Assembly: GCF_019925205.1 (NCBI RefSeq)
Contig: NC_083565.1
Coordinates: forward strand, 30,036,241 to 30,100,240
Direction of reading: 5' to 3'
Source of the DNA: Metopolophium dirhodum
Lineage: Eukaryota; Arthropoda; Insecta; Hemiptera; Aphididae
Length of the DNA: 64,000 bases
Of the stretch, positions 35,086-46,525 are shown piece after piece; the first letter of the stretch is position 1, and every line of letters starts with the position of its first letter. The position numbers were made by a program, and so were the translations under genes. The notes beneath the pieces were generated by a model. It saw only the letters and a program-made list of their open reading frames with translations, did not search any database and was not told the origin of the DNA.

Positions 35086-35779
35086 CAGGGGCGTATACAA
35101 GGGGGGGGGGATGTGGGGGTCAGATCCCCCCCCAATAGGCCTTTTTTTAAATTTTATAAAATAGTGTTCTTAATGACTTAATGTAAGGAAATTACAAGAA
35201 AAAAAAAATGGCAAGGATTTTTTGTAAATTTTTATTTTAACACATTCAACAATTAATTAAAAATAATTTACTTAATATTAATCAGTAATCATATATTTAT
35301 TTCATATTCATATAATCGTATTATGTGATATTTGATAATATGTATATTATATAATATACAAGTATAATAAATTATTATAAGATAATAATATGTGGCAGAC
35401 CAGCCACGGGCCGTCGCCAGTCGCCACCGTCACCGATATCAACGCGACGGAGACGACGCCCGCATGTCCGTGCGTATAATAATAGGTACATTTTCCTATA
35501 CATTAGAAAAAGAAATATAAAAATAGCTAAAAATAGCTTAAATAATAAATATTATTATCTAAAAACAAAAAACAACCACAAATATTATGTCAGTTGTACG
35601 AACAAGTCATAACTACATATAACTACTTGTAGAATTTAAAATAAAATGTATTGAATATATATGTTTTATCATTTATTAGGTATTTAAATGTGCACATACC
35701 TAGGTTTAGGTATTTTTGTTCCATAATAATTTGTTTGCAACTGATCCCCCCCCATACAAAAGTTATGTATACGCCACTG
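35086..35779. mobile_element. Non-autonomous hAT-type element (MITE) with target duplication GGCACTGA
   Basis: A 694-bp element starts CAGGGGCGTATACAAGGGGG and ends CCCCC...GTATACGCCACTG, giving an inverted repeat of CAG(T/G)GGCGTATAC type followed by a G run (C run at the other end). Perfect 8-bp duplications GGCACTGA flank it at 35078-35085 and 35780-35787. There is no transposase; a small open frame at 35623-35835 crosses the right end and is meaningless. A GC-rich patch lies at 35396-35475. Probably mobilised by a related autonomous hAT element elsewhere in the genome. Confidence 0.85.
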
Positions 35780-35787
35780 GGCACTGA

Positions 35788-36574
35788 TAATGTGTTATTA
35801 CAATATATTATTATTATAATATAAACTATAATCAATAGTTATTTGTGTTTATTGAATTCCTTAAAATATTACAGGTTTTTGTTTTAAGATTTGATTATCA
35901 CTACCTACAAACTGCAAACTATTTGTGCGAAATGTATATTTATTCATTATAGGTAGAACACCGTATACACCGTGTAGCAGGGCTCATTTTCGTGTCCACG
36001 AGTGACAATATATATTAAAAAACTGAAATTACGCCTTACCGATTCTCGTTTAAGTATAATAGGTAATTGTATTTAATAATAATAATATAATATCCGTGTA
36101 TCGATGCTTTTTTGGAAAAAAAGTGCCGTTGTGACGATATTTAAATTTTGATTACCTACATTTATTGTTTCTTACAATACTCGATTAAAAACTTTAAGTC
36201 ATTTAAACTGTATACAAGTAAACAGACATTTTGGAAAATGTATTACTGTTAATGAAGGAATAGACTCATGTTTAGGAAATTAAATATTGATATCACTAAA
36301 TTTAAAACAAAACCCTTGTTAATTAATTATTTATATACTTTAAATCTGAACATTGTTGGTTTTCAAACAACATTCACTTTTGTTATAATGTTATGTTGAT
36401 ATAAAAATGCATTAGTATTATATTTCTTTCTAACTTGTTAAACTTTAGTTTGTAACTTTATTATTTTTATCATATTAATATTATGTATAAACTCCATTTC
36501 GTATATAAAATTGATATTATATTATACTGTTTTGCAAGTACCTACCTAAATAAAAATATTTATATATTATAATT
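35788..36574. other. AT-rich DNA without a recognisable gene
   Basis: No coding sequence, RNA gene or transposon terminus is supported in this stretch. It precedes the first copy of the dispersed repeat that starts near 36575. Confidence 0.5.
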
Positions 36575-38260
36575 TATATGTGATACTGTGCTGGCTGCAT
36601 GGCTATAAATATTATTATTATAGGAAGCTGGTTTATTTTTGATGACAATATACACTTTGTAAATGTTTAATCGAATAAAATTACTTTATTTATATTTAAT
36701 TGAATAAGTTTGAAATTGTTTAACTTTGGTTTTTATATTATAGTGTTTAAAGTAAAATAATGCAAGATCAATAAATTTAATTTTTTTTTCCTCGACTTAA
36801 AATAGCAGCCGACTACTGACTAGGTAATACTTAGCGTGCTAAGTTTAACGCGCTGTCAACCAACATTAAGATGTGACTGCAGGTCGAAGTTATACTAAAT
36901 AGGTACAGTTTTAGTTAGATTCTATTTTACTTGCGTTAATATTACTTAACCTAGTTGAAATTAGTTATAGAACGATAGGTTCACTTAGGATACATTCGAT
37001 AGGCCAAATTTATTTAAAGCCTGCTTTTAGTTCAATAATTTACCTGCAAGAGGCCACAGGCTCATTTATTATGTTTAAAATGTGTTAAAAATTCCCATCA
37101 AAAGCCAAATCCTAAGACCACCTATGGTTACCGTAGTAAATATTAGAGCACATAGGAGTTACTTATACCTGAGAAACAGTGCATTTTACTATTCTTCTTC
37201 TTGACGAGTCCGGTTTTAAAATGCCAATAATAAAAGTACTAAAATAATATACAAAACCACAAATATAATGAAAAAAAACGAAAAAAATGGATGTTACATA
37301 ATAAACACAACATGATAACGTAAAAAAGTAAATACAAATTAGGTAACGAATCCGGTAAATCTAATAAATACAAATTAAATACATATTTTATGGTTATGTC
37401 CTAGGGATAAGGGATTTGTTGTAATTTTGCTATAACTACTTTATCTTTAAGTAAGTACCGCTTTAGTTATTATTTAATAAAAGTATAAACTAGCATATAA
37501 ACCAAACATTTTCCAAAAAATCGTCCTGAATGTTTATAAAATATTGCATCACATTATCTTCTACACAAAATAGTATATTTAGGTACGGTCAAAATTGATG
37601 TCATAAAAATACATCAATATCAATACATTTGATGACAAATTATTGAAAAACGTTTTTATTCTTATTATTGTATCATTTACAATTTGAATTAGGTGTTAAA
37701 TATAACTCTTTTCTATCGAACTATCGAAATGTAATGATTAAGCATATTAAAAATTAAAAAGGGTGGGTAAGTGGGTATTGCTCTGCTTTACAGTAGGTTA
37801 CAAGTAATTGATTGTGTATTTTTGTTGTATTTGAATTAAATGATATAATATATTCATAAGAAAAACGATTCTGAGCGAAGACGGTCAGTCAGCCTATGAT
37901 ATTACCAAGCATATTTTTTGATATTATTGTAAATAAAGTAATTTATATAATATATTATAAACTATCTACGTGGAACCTTGTTTTACATTTTAAATCTTTA
38001 GCTATAAAAGTTGAATAATTTGTACATTTTTAACGACAAAATAATTATTAAATTTTAAATTTATAAAGTTTGTCAAAATTCGAACTTTAAAAGCTTATAA
38101 AAAAAAACTTTGTATTTTTAATATTTTTCAACTACTAGTGTAACAGTATACCAAGAGCTTTGTATTAAATTTTCACGCATTTTGGTCAAACAAATAACAT
38201 TTATTGATTTTAAAATTGTCCGTAAACAGCTGAAAATGAGTCTGACATTTATCGTACGAT
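36575..38260. repeat. Dispersed non-coding repeat, copy 1
   Basis: This block shares a collinear series of words with 40055-41755: GGCTATAAATATTATTATTATAGGAA, AAATGTTTAATCGAATA, TTGGTTTTTATATTATAGTG, GACTTAAAATAG, AAGATGTG...TGCAGGTCGAAG, ACAAAACCACAAATAT, CATAATAAACACAACAT, GGTAACGAAT and, at its right end (from about 38067), TTTGTCAAAATT...GAACTT. The copies differ by many substitutions and small indels, so the duplication or repeated insertion is old. It carries no long open frame. An AAACGATTCTGAGCGAAGACGGTC segment at 37862-37890 matches the repeat at 32258-32290. Confidence 0.75.
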
Positions 38261-38600
38261 TTTAATACGATTAATAATATGATCACACGTACCTTGTTAA
38301 TTGAACATTGTTATCGTATTTTATCTACTCGTTATATTATAGGGCATAGGAATCTACACAAAATCAGTAACGTCATTTCAGTTTTTGATAGGGTGGTCAA
38401 AAATTTTGACAGGCCCATAATAAAACGAAAAAAAAAACCGCGCGCTAACAATATTACATTACAATTGCATTTTTATCTCAATACTATAGTCTATAATAGC
38501 CTTCTTAAATACTTATATACTTCCCAGTTAATATCAAAGTTATCTGAGATAACCGTGGTTACTGGTTACTATTATTATTATCATATTATTGTGTATAAAC

Positions 38601-40019
38601 CAGGGCTTGCAAACGTTATAATAACGTTATGATTATAACGTTATGTTTGATAAAAAACGATTGAAATTTGTAAACGTAATTATAACGAAAAACGATAAAC
38701 ATAAATAAATAAATAACACAAAACAAAACGTAACGTTTAACAAAATATATGATATATCATTAAACAAAACATAACGCAAAACGGTATATATTGTATTCCA
38801 TTAAACAAAATAATTAATTTCCAATTATTTAATAATACTTAGTATTATTCAATTATTTATTCGATCCAAGAATTAATTTTATCCCGTATCCGGCCTATCC
38901 GGGAGATCCCGTATTAGATTTATTTTAAAATTTAATAAGAAGGTATTAATAGAATAATTTAATTACCAATAGCTAATAATAGTGATACTCTGATAATATT
39001 GTACTGTACTATCTGTACTACGGTCGGAATTTATACCATTCAAGTTATTCAACTATTGTGTTCGGTGATCATTGGTATTTATTTTGTTGTTTGTGAATGT
39101 TCTATTTAATAATGGTAATATGGTAATAAGTATAATTTAGATAGTATAAATTATACTATGTTGTCTACACTCTATAGTATATTAGCTATGTACACACTTT
39201 TATATTGCCAATACATATTATTTAACTTTTAACAACATAAATTATAGATTCTGATTATTTTGTCAATTGTAGGAAGGTATAAAATAAATGTTGACAAAGT
39301 ATGTCAAAACAATCAGAGTAAAATATGTTTGAAACATAGATTCCTGCTTAAATGATATTCTCAAGCACAAAATTGTAAAACTTACTAAATAATTTTAACA
39401 TTTAAAAACCTAATAATACGTTCAAAATTTCAAAATAATGATCATGATTTTTTTTTTTATATTTATTATTTTATAATAAAGTCCTTAGAGCCTAGGCAAT
39501 TTATTAAATTCAATAATACATTATCACTTATAACTTAAGATTAATTATCATCATACTGTTTTATCATTTATTTTGTTTCCATTTCTTTACGAACTATGTA
39601 TATTGTAATTTAATCTGTATCACTGTACTCTATATTTTGTAAATAATATGTAATTGGGTTATCTAACCCATTTAATTAAATAAATAAAATTACACAATAC
39701 CTCCTTAAAACTCAGAATAGGGAAATGATGTCCCCAAAAAAGGTCATAGTCATATACTTTTAAATTGCGGCCTGTGTACTTTTAAAACAGGTATCTAAAT
39801 GCTTTTAAATATTAAATAACGATAAATGCAAAAATTTTATAACGTTTTAATTATGAATAACGTTAAACGCAAAAATTGTATAACGTTTTAATTCTGAATA
39901 ACGATAAACACAAAAGTTGAATAACGTTTAAATTTTGAATAACGATAAACTCAAAATTTGTATAACGTTTTGATTGTAAATAACGTAAAACAATATTTTT
40001 TTTTCAAATGCAAGCCCTG
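38601..40019. mobile_element. Non-autonomous hAT-type element with target duplication GTATAAAC and 41-bp subterminal repeats
   Basis: A 1419-bp element starts CAGGGCTTGCAAACG and ends GCAAGCCCTG, with perfect 8-bp duplications GTATAAAC at 38593-38600 and 40020-40027. It encodes no transposase. Both ends are rich in AACGTT/AACGAT words. At 39812-39990 the right end has about four and a half tandem copies of a 41-bp unit with TAACGTTTTAATT and AATAACGATAAAC. Such subterminal repeats are a usual form of hAT transposase-binding sites, which is an inference here. Confidence 0.9.
39812..39990. repeat. Subterminal 41-bp tandem repeat in the hAT-type element
   Basis: About 4.5 diverged copies of a 41-bp unit. 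Each contains the palindrome AACGTT followed about 14 bases later by AATAACG(A/T)TAAA. The left end of the same element (38601-38790) also has many ATAACG and AACGTT words, but in less regular spacing. Confidence 0.75.
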
Positions 40020-40054
40020 GTATAAACTCTACCCATATATGTCGTATATACAAT

Positions 40055-41755
40055 TGCTATTATACTGTGTTGGCTAGTACCTAAATAAACAAATTATATA
40101 ATATTCTGGCTATAAAAATTATTATTATTATTATAGGAAACCGGTGAATATATTGTTTATTTTTGTCAACAATACACACTTCGTAAATGTTTAATCGAAT
40201 ACAATTTGTTGATTTATATTGTAATATTTCGACAGTGAATTGTTTTAAAAATTGTATCCAATAAGTTTTTAACATTGGTTTTTATATTATAGTGTTTAAA
40301 GTAAAGTAATGTTTTCAATTAATTTAATTTTTTTTCCTAGACTTAAAATAGATGCCGGAAACAGTACTTAGCGCGCCAAGATTCACGCGTGAAATGATAT
40401 TCTGTCAACACCGATATTAAGATGTGGCTTGCAGGTCGAAGCTATGATGCTAAAGGTATGTTAGGTATGGTTGTAGTTAAATTCTGTTATACATGCGTTA
40501 TTATTACTCAACTTACTTAAAATTAGTTAAAATTAGATGGGGTCGATAAGCCAGAATTATTAAAAACCGGCTTTTAGTTAAATAATTTACCGGCGGAAGG
40601 CACACGGGCTCGTTTATTATGTTTACAATTTCTACGAAATTAAAAATTACTATAAAAATTCAAATCCTAAGACCTATACTTAGGCGTTACTTATACTTGA
40701 GAAACGGTGCATTTTGATATTTTTCTTCTTGTCGAATCCGGTTTTAAAATGTCAATAATAAAAGTACAAATGTAACATCCCTACAAAACCACAAATATAT
40801 TTAAAAAAAAAAGGAAAAAAAATTCATATTACACAATAAACACAACATAATAACGTAAACAAATATATGAAAAAATAGGTAACGAATTCGGTAAATCCAA
40901 TAAAGAATAATTATATACCTATTTATGGTAAACTCCTAGGTATATTATGTGTTATTTTTAATGTTGTTATTTTGCTATAATCACAGTATCTTCAAGTAAG
41001 TACCGGTATATAGTTATTATTAGAGAACGAATTTATAAGCGCTTAAAACCTTGAAAATAATATGCTACTACGCTCTATAATTTCATCAAAATAATCTTTA
41101 ATATGTAAAAATATTCTTTTATGAAAAAATATTCTTTATCATAAAAATGTATTAAACACTGAAAAACAAATAAAAGTAACAGTTTATAAAAATGAACAAT
41201 TATATTTAATCTATAATATGGTGATATTGATATACTGCCATGCTGGTGTACCTATATTTAACTGTTGTAACACAAACTTATGAATTAAATAAACAATAAT
41301 AGTAAAATTAAAATTAAGAAATTAAAATAATTGCATATAGTTCATTAACAGAATAATATTATGTATTCAAACTCAAACTTAAATAATTCAGCCTTATGAG
41401 TTCAAAAAAAAAAATATATTAAAAATAAATAGATTGCGCATACAGTATTTTAAATTTTCTATCCTTAGCTATACGTTGAACATTTTATACATTTTTAACT
41501 AGAAAATAATTATTAAACTTTAAATTTGATAAATTTTGTCAAAATTTGAACTTCAAATGCTTATAAAAAAAATTGTGCCTATTTATTTTTAATATTTATT
41601 AACTGCTATCGCATCAATATATCAGGAGCCTTGCATTAAATTTTCACTCTTTTTTACAAAACAAATAATGTTTTATTGATATTTGTAGAAAAAAAAACTA
41701 AAAAAAAATAAAACTGACAATGTCCGTAAACAGCTCAAAAAGAGTCAAATTATTT
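40055..41755. repeat. Dispersed non-coding repeat, copy 2
   Basis: Collinear with 36575-38260 (shared words listed there), shifted by about 3.5 kb. The hAT-type element at 38601-40019 lies between the two copies. The right part (about 41533-41755) repeats the TTTGTCAAAATTTGAACTT...GTCCGTAAACAGCTCAAAA segment. No coding sequence is supported. Confidence 0.75.
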
Positions 41756-43147
41756 TTATAACTTTATCGTGTATAGAAAAAGCTAATATAAACATTCAGT
41801 GAAATTTTCAAGTATCTACAGTCATACCTTTTTTAATTACAACAAAATAAGAAAATCGTAACATGAGAAATCGAGGGAATATCAAATGTTGTAAACATAT
41901 GAATTTCAAACGCTCAAAAAAATTTAATTTGACTTTCTTGTAGACATTTTTTCTTTGATGAAGGTAGACCTATGAATAATCTTGTATTTTTTACATTTTC
42001 AAATTTTAGATTTAAAAAGAAAAATTTTTATGAATTCTCAACTCAAAATAATTTGTTAATTTTCATGATTTTTTCGTATTTTGTCAAGATTTGAACTTTA
42101 AATGCTTATAAAACAAAATTGTGACTAAAGATTTTTAATATTTTTCAAATTTCATTGTAAAAATATGGTAGGAGCCTTGTATTGAATTTCCAAGCTTTTT
42201 ACCAAAAAAAAAAGTTTTATTGACATTCATAGAAAAAAAGACTAATAAAATTGGAAACCAGAAAATGTTTCTAAACAAATCAAAACAAATACAAATTTTA
42301 CTGTGTATAGAAAACGCAAAAATAAACAACCAGTGAAAATTTCATGTATATACATTAATTTGTTTTAAAGTTACAACAAAAACTAGAATTCGATTTTGTG
42401 GAAAACTGATTTTTCTAAAAAATTCCCGTCTTTCCTTATTATTTATTTTGTTTTTCCGGGTGCTTTTGAAAACTATTAAGAATTTTAACCCTCCCAAGTA
42501 CCAACTATATTCACTTTCCTATCGAACAAGATACTGCAGTTGAAAATCGATGCATTATTTTGACTACTAATCGTGTACACAGACACAAAAATAAAAAAAT
42601 AAAATAAAACCATTGTAAAATCAATACATTCATCGCTCCGCTCAGAAATACTAATGTAATATATCTACAAAACCACAAATATATTTTAAAAAAAGGAAAT
42701 AAAATCATATTACATAATAAACACAACACGATAATGTAAAAAAAACGGTCGGGTTGCACTCCGGGAGTGCCGGTAGAAGTGAAAACTTGAATATTAACGT
42801 CATGCATTTTTGATATTTTGGAATGGTTAAGGAAAAAGTTTGCACAAATTGCTTTAATTATCAATATAAAAGTACGATAGTATTCATTTATTGTGCTATC
42901 GTACACAAACATTACAATTTATATTACATTAAAAATTTTACACTTCAGAATTATTACAAAATTATTTTACATTAAAAAGTTTATCTCTCAGAAAAATTAA
43001 CTTCTATCCATAATTCGAAATCTGTTTCAAAGTGCAATGCATAATATATTAAGTATTCATTATTATGTATTATATAATTTATTCAATTTTATAATATTAT
43101 AAAGTATTGTTTGTAATAAAATAAACACAATTCATAGATTAAACATC
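41756..43147. repeat. Rearranged third copy of the dispersed repeat and flanking AT-rich DNA
   Basis: 42083-42260 repeats the GTCAAGATTTGAACTT...GGAGCCTTGTATTGAATTT segment. 42664-42742 repeats ACAAAACCACAAATATATTT...CATAATAAACACAACACGATAA in a different order from the other copies, so this copy is rearranged. A GC-richer bit at 42748-42785 (GGTTGCACTCCGGGAGTGCC) looks like part of another dispersed repeat. The open frames at 42135-42329 and 42511-42912 show no protein family features. Confidence 0.55.
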
Positions 43148-43155
43148 TAATATGG

Positions 43156-44654
43156 CAGCGGTTCCCAAACTGTTTTTTCCGCGGTGCCCTTTTAGAGGCA
43201 CCAAGTTAGCCACGGTGCCCTGCTGTATATAACATGAAAGATAGAACAAAAAAAGTACTCATTGAGAACCAATTTTATTAATTTTATTAAACCTAATACA
43301 ATCTAAGCATTCTAAGCTACACAACTAATTTAATTATAAATTAATGCATTTTTAAAAAGATAAATAAATAAAAATTATTGTTATTATGATTATAATTATT
43401 ACATAAAAATATAACAAATGAAAAATATTTACAATTTAATTTTAATTAATGTAATGTATGTGGCTGCTTATTTTGGCACAGTTTTGCAATGTCAGGTTTT
43501 ATTTTTGATAATTGGAGTCGGAGGTCAGGTTCAACATTGAGGCGATTGCGGTATTTGGTTTTAGTTGCAGCGTATGACGAAAATCCTGACTCGCATAAGT
43601 AAGTAGTGGCAAAGGGTAAAAATAGTGTTTTCGCTTTCTCGCTTAAACCTTCATAACTTTTGTCTTTCAAACTTAACCAAAATTCGGCATACGCATTGCT
43701 GTTGAAGGAAGATTTTAATATTAAGTCAGAAGTTAAATCGATCAACCTTTCGTAATCACTTGAAGATAAGCTTGAAGGTTTCATACAAACTGAGAATGGA
43801 TTCAGTACCCATTCATGGTCTTTCAACAATACTTCCCGATCTGCAGGAAAATATTGCTCAAAAGAATTTTTTAGCTGTTTGAGGTGCTCAATAATCTCGT
43901 TGACAATATTAGTAGAAGCCTGCTCATCATTTTCTTCCAAAAAGGCTTGCATTATTGGAAAACATTCAAATTTGCCTTTAGTAGTACACTGTGCCCAATA
44001 ATCAATTTTCCTTTTGAATGCACTTACTTTGTGGCTGGCATCAAAAATTGTCATAGTCCTTCCTTGTAAGGAAAGGCTGAGCTCGTTCATTTTGCTAAAA
44101 ATATCAGCCAAGTATGAAAATTGACAGAGCCGTGTTACATCATTCATGATTTTACCCAATGTAACGTTGTGGTCCATTAAAAATGAAAGAACTTCAGTTC
44201 GTAATTCCATTAACGGCGTAAGAGCCTTGCCAAATTTTTCGTCAAGCATACAAGTTGCTATATCAATAAGACATGGTTTTATAAGCGTTTCAGCAATAGT
44301 ATGAGCTTCACCTTTTTGAGCAATTCGGTAGTTCACCATGTAGGAAGCTCGCAGTGCATTTTCGTTGTCAGTTTGAAATAACAGACTAATAAGTAATAGT
44401 TAATTGAATACATCGTCTGACATGATTAGAATATAATAAAGGTACAATCAGTCAACAATCAACAATTATTTGTAATAATTTATTACCCATAAAATCATAT
44501 CTAGTAATAATATTATACTGATAAATATCAAACCCAGTAATTGGGCATATGGTTTTTATATACATTTTAAACTTATGAAACGTAGACCGCGGCGCCCCCA
44601 GAAAGTGCTCGCGGTGCCCCTAGGGCACCGCGGTGCACAGTTTGGGAACCGCTG
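43156..44654 (-). mobile_element. hAT transposon 2, internally deleted, target duplication TAATATGG
   Basis: The ends are CAGCGGTTCCCAAACTGT at the left and ACAGTTTGGGAACCGCTG at the right, an 18-bp perfect inverted repeat, followed inward on both sides by GCGGTGCCC-type words. Perfect 8-bp duplications TAATATGG flank it at 43148-43155 and 44655-44662. The element is 1499 bp, about half the length of a complete relative, because the transposase has lost its catalytic middle. Confidence 0.95.
43446..44339 (-). pseudogene. hAT transposase remnant (FAM200/ZBED-like), catalytic core deleted
   Basis: The 297-residue frame continues upstream of the Met at 44339 with NALRASY. It has the segment before the catalytic core (AETLIKPCLID), then jumps at about residues 33-37 to the distal part (LMELRTEVLSFL, FSYLADIFSKMNELSLSLQG, HEWVLNPF) and ends with the dimerisation segment LPFATTYLCESGFSS. 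The Asp residues and the C-x2-H motif of hAT transposases, which should lie between, are missing, as is the BED finger. The C-terminal part closely parallels that of hAT 1 (LIPFSTTYLCENGFST), so the two belong to related but distinct families. It cannot be an active transposase. Confidence 0.85.
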
Positions 44655-44662
44655 TAATATGG

Positions 44663-45600
44663 TAATAAATATCAACAAGTGCAATATATGAAAATAAAAT
44701 AACAATTAGATAATCAGTTATTTATTTATTTATTAATTATTTCTACTTATATGAGAGCGAATAATGCCAAAAGCGAAAGAAAAATTAACATACTTCTAGA
44801 AGTCCGATTTCAATTACTTTTTTTATATGTTTTGTAGGAAATATATTTTCGATATTTTGTAAAGTTTTTGTAGTACAGTTGAAAATCAAATCTTAATTTC
44901 TCAAAATGAACTTGTACTTTAAAGGTTTAACGAGTTAAAAAAATGAAAATGTTTTTCCTACAAAACATAGAAAAGAAGTTATTGAATTCAAATTAGTTTT
45001 CAAAATTGAAATCGGACTTCTACAAGTATGTTTATTTTTATTTCGCATATTAGTCTAAATACACGCTTTCGTTCTGACGCGAGTTTAACATTTCTTACCA
45101 ATCACAAAAAAAGTGCACAACGCCTTTAAAGTTTAATATATTAAATTTATATAACGATTTCAGTAATTCTAATCAATTATATAACTAATGTATTTTTTTT
45201 TTTATAGACAAATAAAAATCTTTTAACTATTATTTGTCTTGCATGTCAGTACGTGTGTTCACTTAATACGTTGGCTCTATTGTCGATTATCATAATGGTA
45301 ATAAAGAACTAAATATTGAGAAAAATTGTTTTATATACCTACCTATTATTTACTTTTCATTTTTTCGTGTTTAAAATAATAGATGTTTATGTCTAACAAA
45401 ATAAACACTAAATATAATATAATAAACATAACATACATTCTTACGCATATTTCGACAGCCTCATCACCACCACTTATGTAAATTTTAAAACATTTTTCTT
45501 GTTTTTTTTTTTTTTAAATTGTACAGTATATTAGGTAATTTCTACTGTAAAATAAATATTTAAATATATCGAATTTCAGAGGAAGTCCTAATCTGTGTCG
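44663..45600. other. AT-rich DNA with a short foldback element
   Basis: Apart from the foldback at 44772-45047 no structure is recognised. There is no coding sequence. A GTACG...TGTGTTCAC patch and a run of T at 45502-45515 have no assigned meaning. Confidence 0.5.
44772..45047. mobile_element. Short foldback/MITE-like inverted repeat
   Basis: The left arm reads GCGAAAGAAAAATTAACATA then CTTCTAGAAGTCCGATTTCA. The complement of the right end reads GCGAAATAAAAATAAACATA then CTTGTAGAAGTCCGATTTCA. A second matching pair, ATGTTTTGTAGGAAA and TTTCCTACAAAACAT, lies further in. The whole is about 276 bp with no open frame. No clear target duplication was found. Confidence 0.65.
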
Positions 45601-46525
45601 TCTTCTGTGTCCTTCAGTCAAACCTAGTCGGACATTAAACTATATACTGTGCGGGGATCGCTCCACGTAACAGGTAAGACGAAGCTGAATATCATTACAA
45701 CCAGACATCAGTATGGCCACTTTGGCCACAATCGCGGGTCAAACGGAAACTGGGATTCTGACCGCTTCGACCATCAACCTCCGTAGTTCAAAGTCTATGA
45801 CCCGTCTGACAAAGGATCTGACAGACTTTCCGCCGAGCGGTATCCGACCGCTGTCCATTGGGTGCGAGGAAATCGTGTACACCATTGTAAGCCGGGTACA
45901 AGACTATATTATGGCGAACCAGGTCATACGTTACGTGGTGCACCACCAGGTTAACCATGCGGGCGCCAATAGGTATACCTCGGTATCACGGTTTTGCCGC
46001 CACAACGTGCGAGTCGATCAGTACCGTCGCCGTTAGGTGATAATTCGGTTACCGACCGGTATCTGATCGCTATCCACTATAAGTGCGAGGCAACCATGTA
46101 CACCATTTGTATATACAAGGGTACATACTATGGCGAACCAGGTTATGCGTTGCGTGGTGATCAAGGCCGGATTAAGCACCTATTGGGCCCCGGGGCTGAA
46201 ATTTTACATGGGCCCTTTTGACAAAACATGCTTTACAAAGCCGCTCGATACGCTCGCAGAACGATACATTTTTTTAACTATTTCACAAATTCTCAATAGC
46301 AATATTAAATTATTAAATTAATAGGTTTGTACAATTTATGTCTATAAAATTACTCATTTTATTATGATAAAAGTAAATACAAATTTTCATAATAACTATT
46401 AAATTTATTAATAGTAAAAAATATCAAATATATTATTAATTTAAATAAAATAAATTTATTTAAAAATAAATTTAATATTAAATATCTATCTTAAGTTAAT
46501 AATATATAAAACAAAACCTATTTAA

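Noticed and set aside
38279..38632. 117-codon open frame
   Set aside because: No domain, AT-driven composition, and its end runs into the terminal repeat of the hAT-type element at 38601.
40081..42912. Minus-strand open frames at 40081-40275, 42135-42329 and 42511-42912
   Set aside because: They lie in copies of a non-coding dispersed repeat and have Phe/Ile-rich chance composition without motifs.
45713..46036. 107-codon frame and the antisense frame at 51115-50909
   Set aside because: Both follow a tandem repeat interrupted by the hAT element. No homology is recognised and the frame is not kept between the two repeat units.
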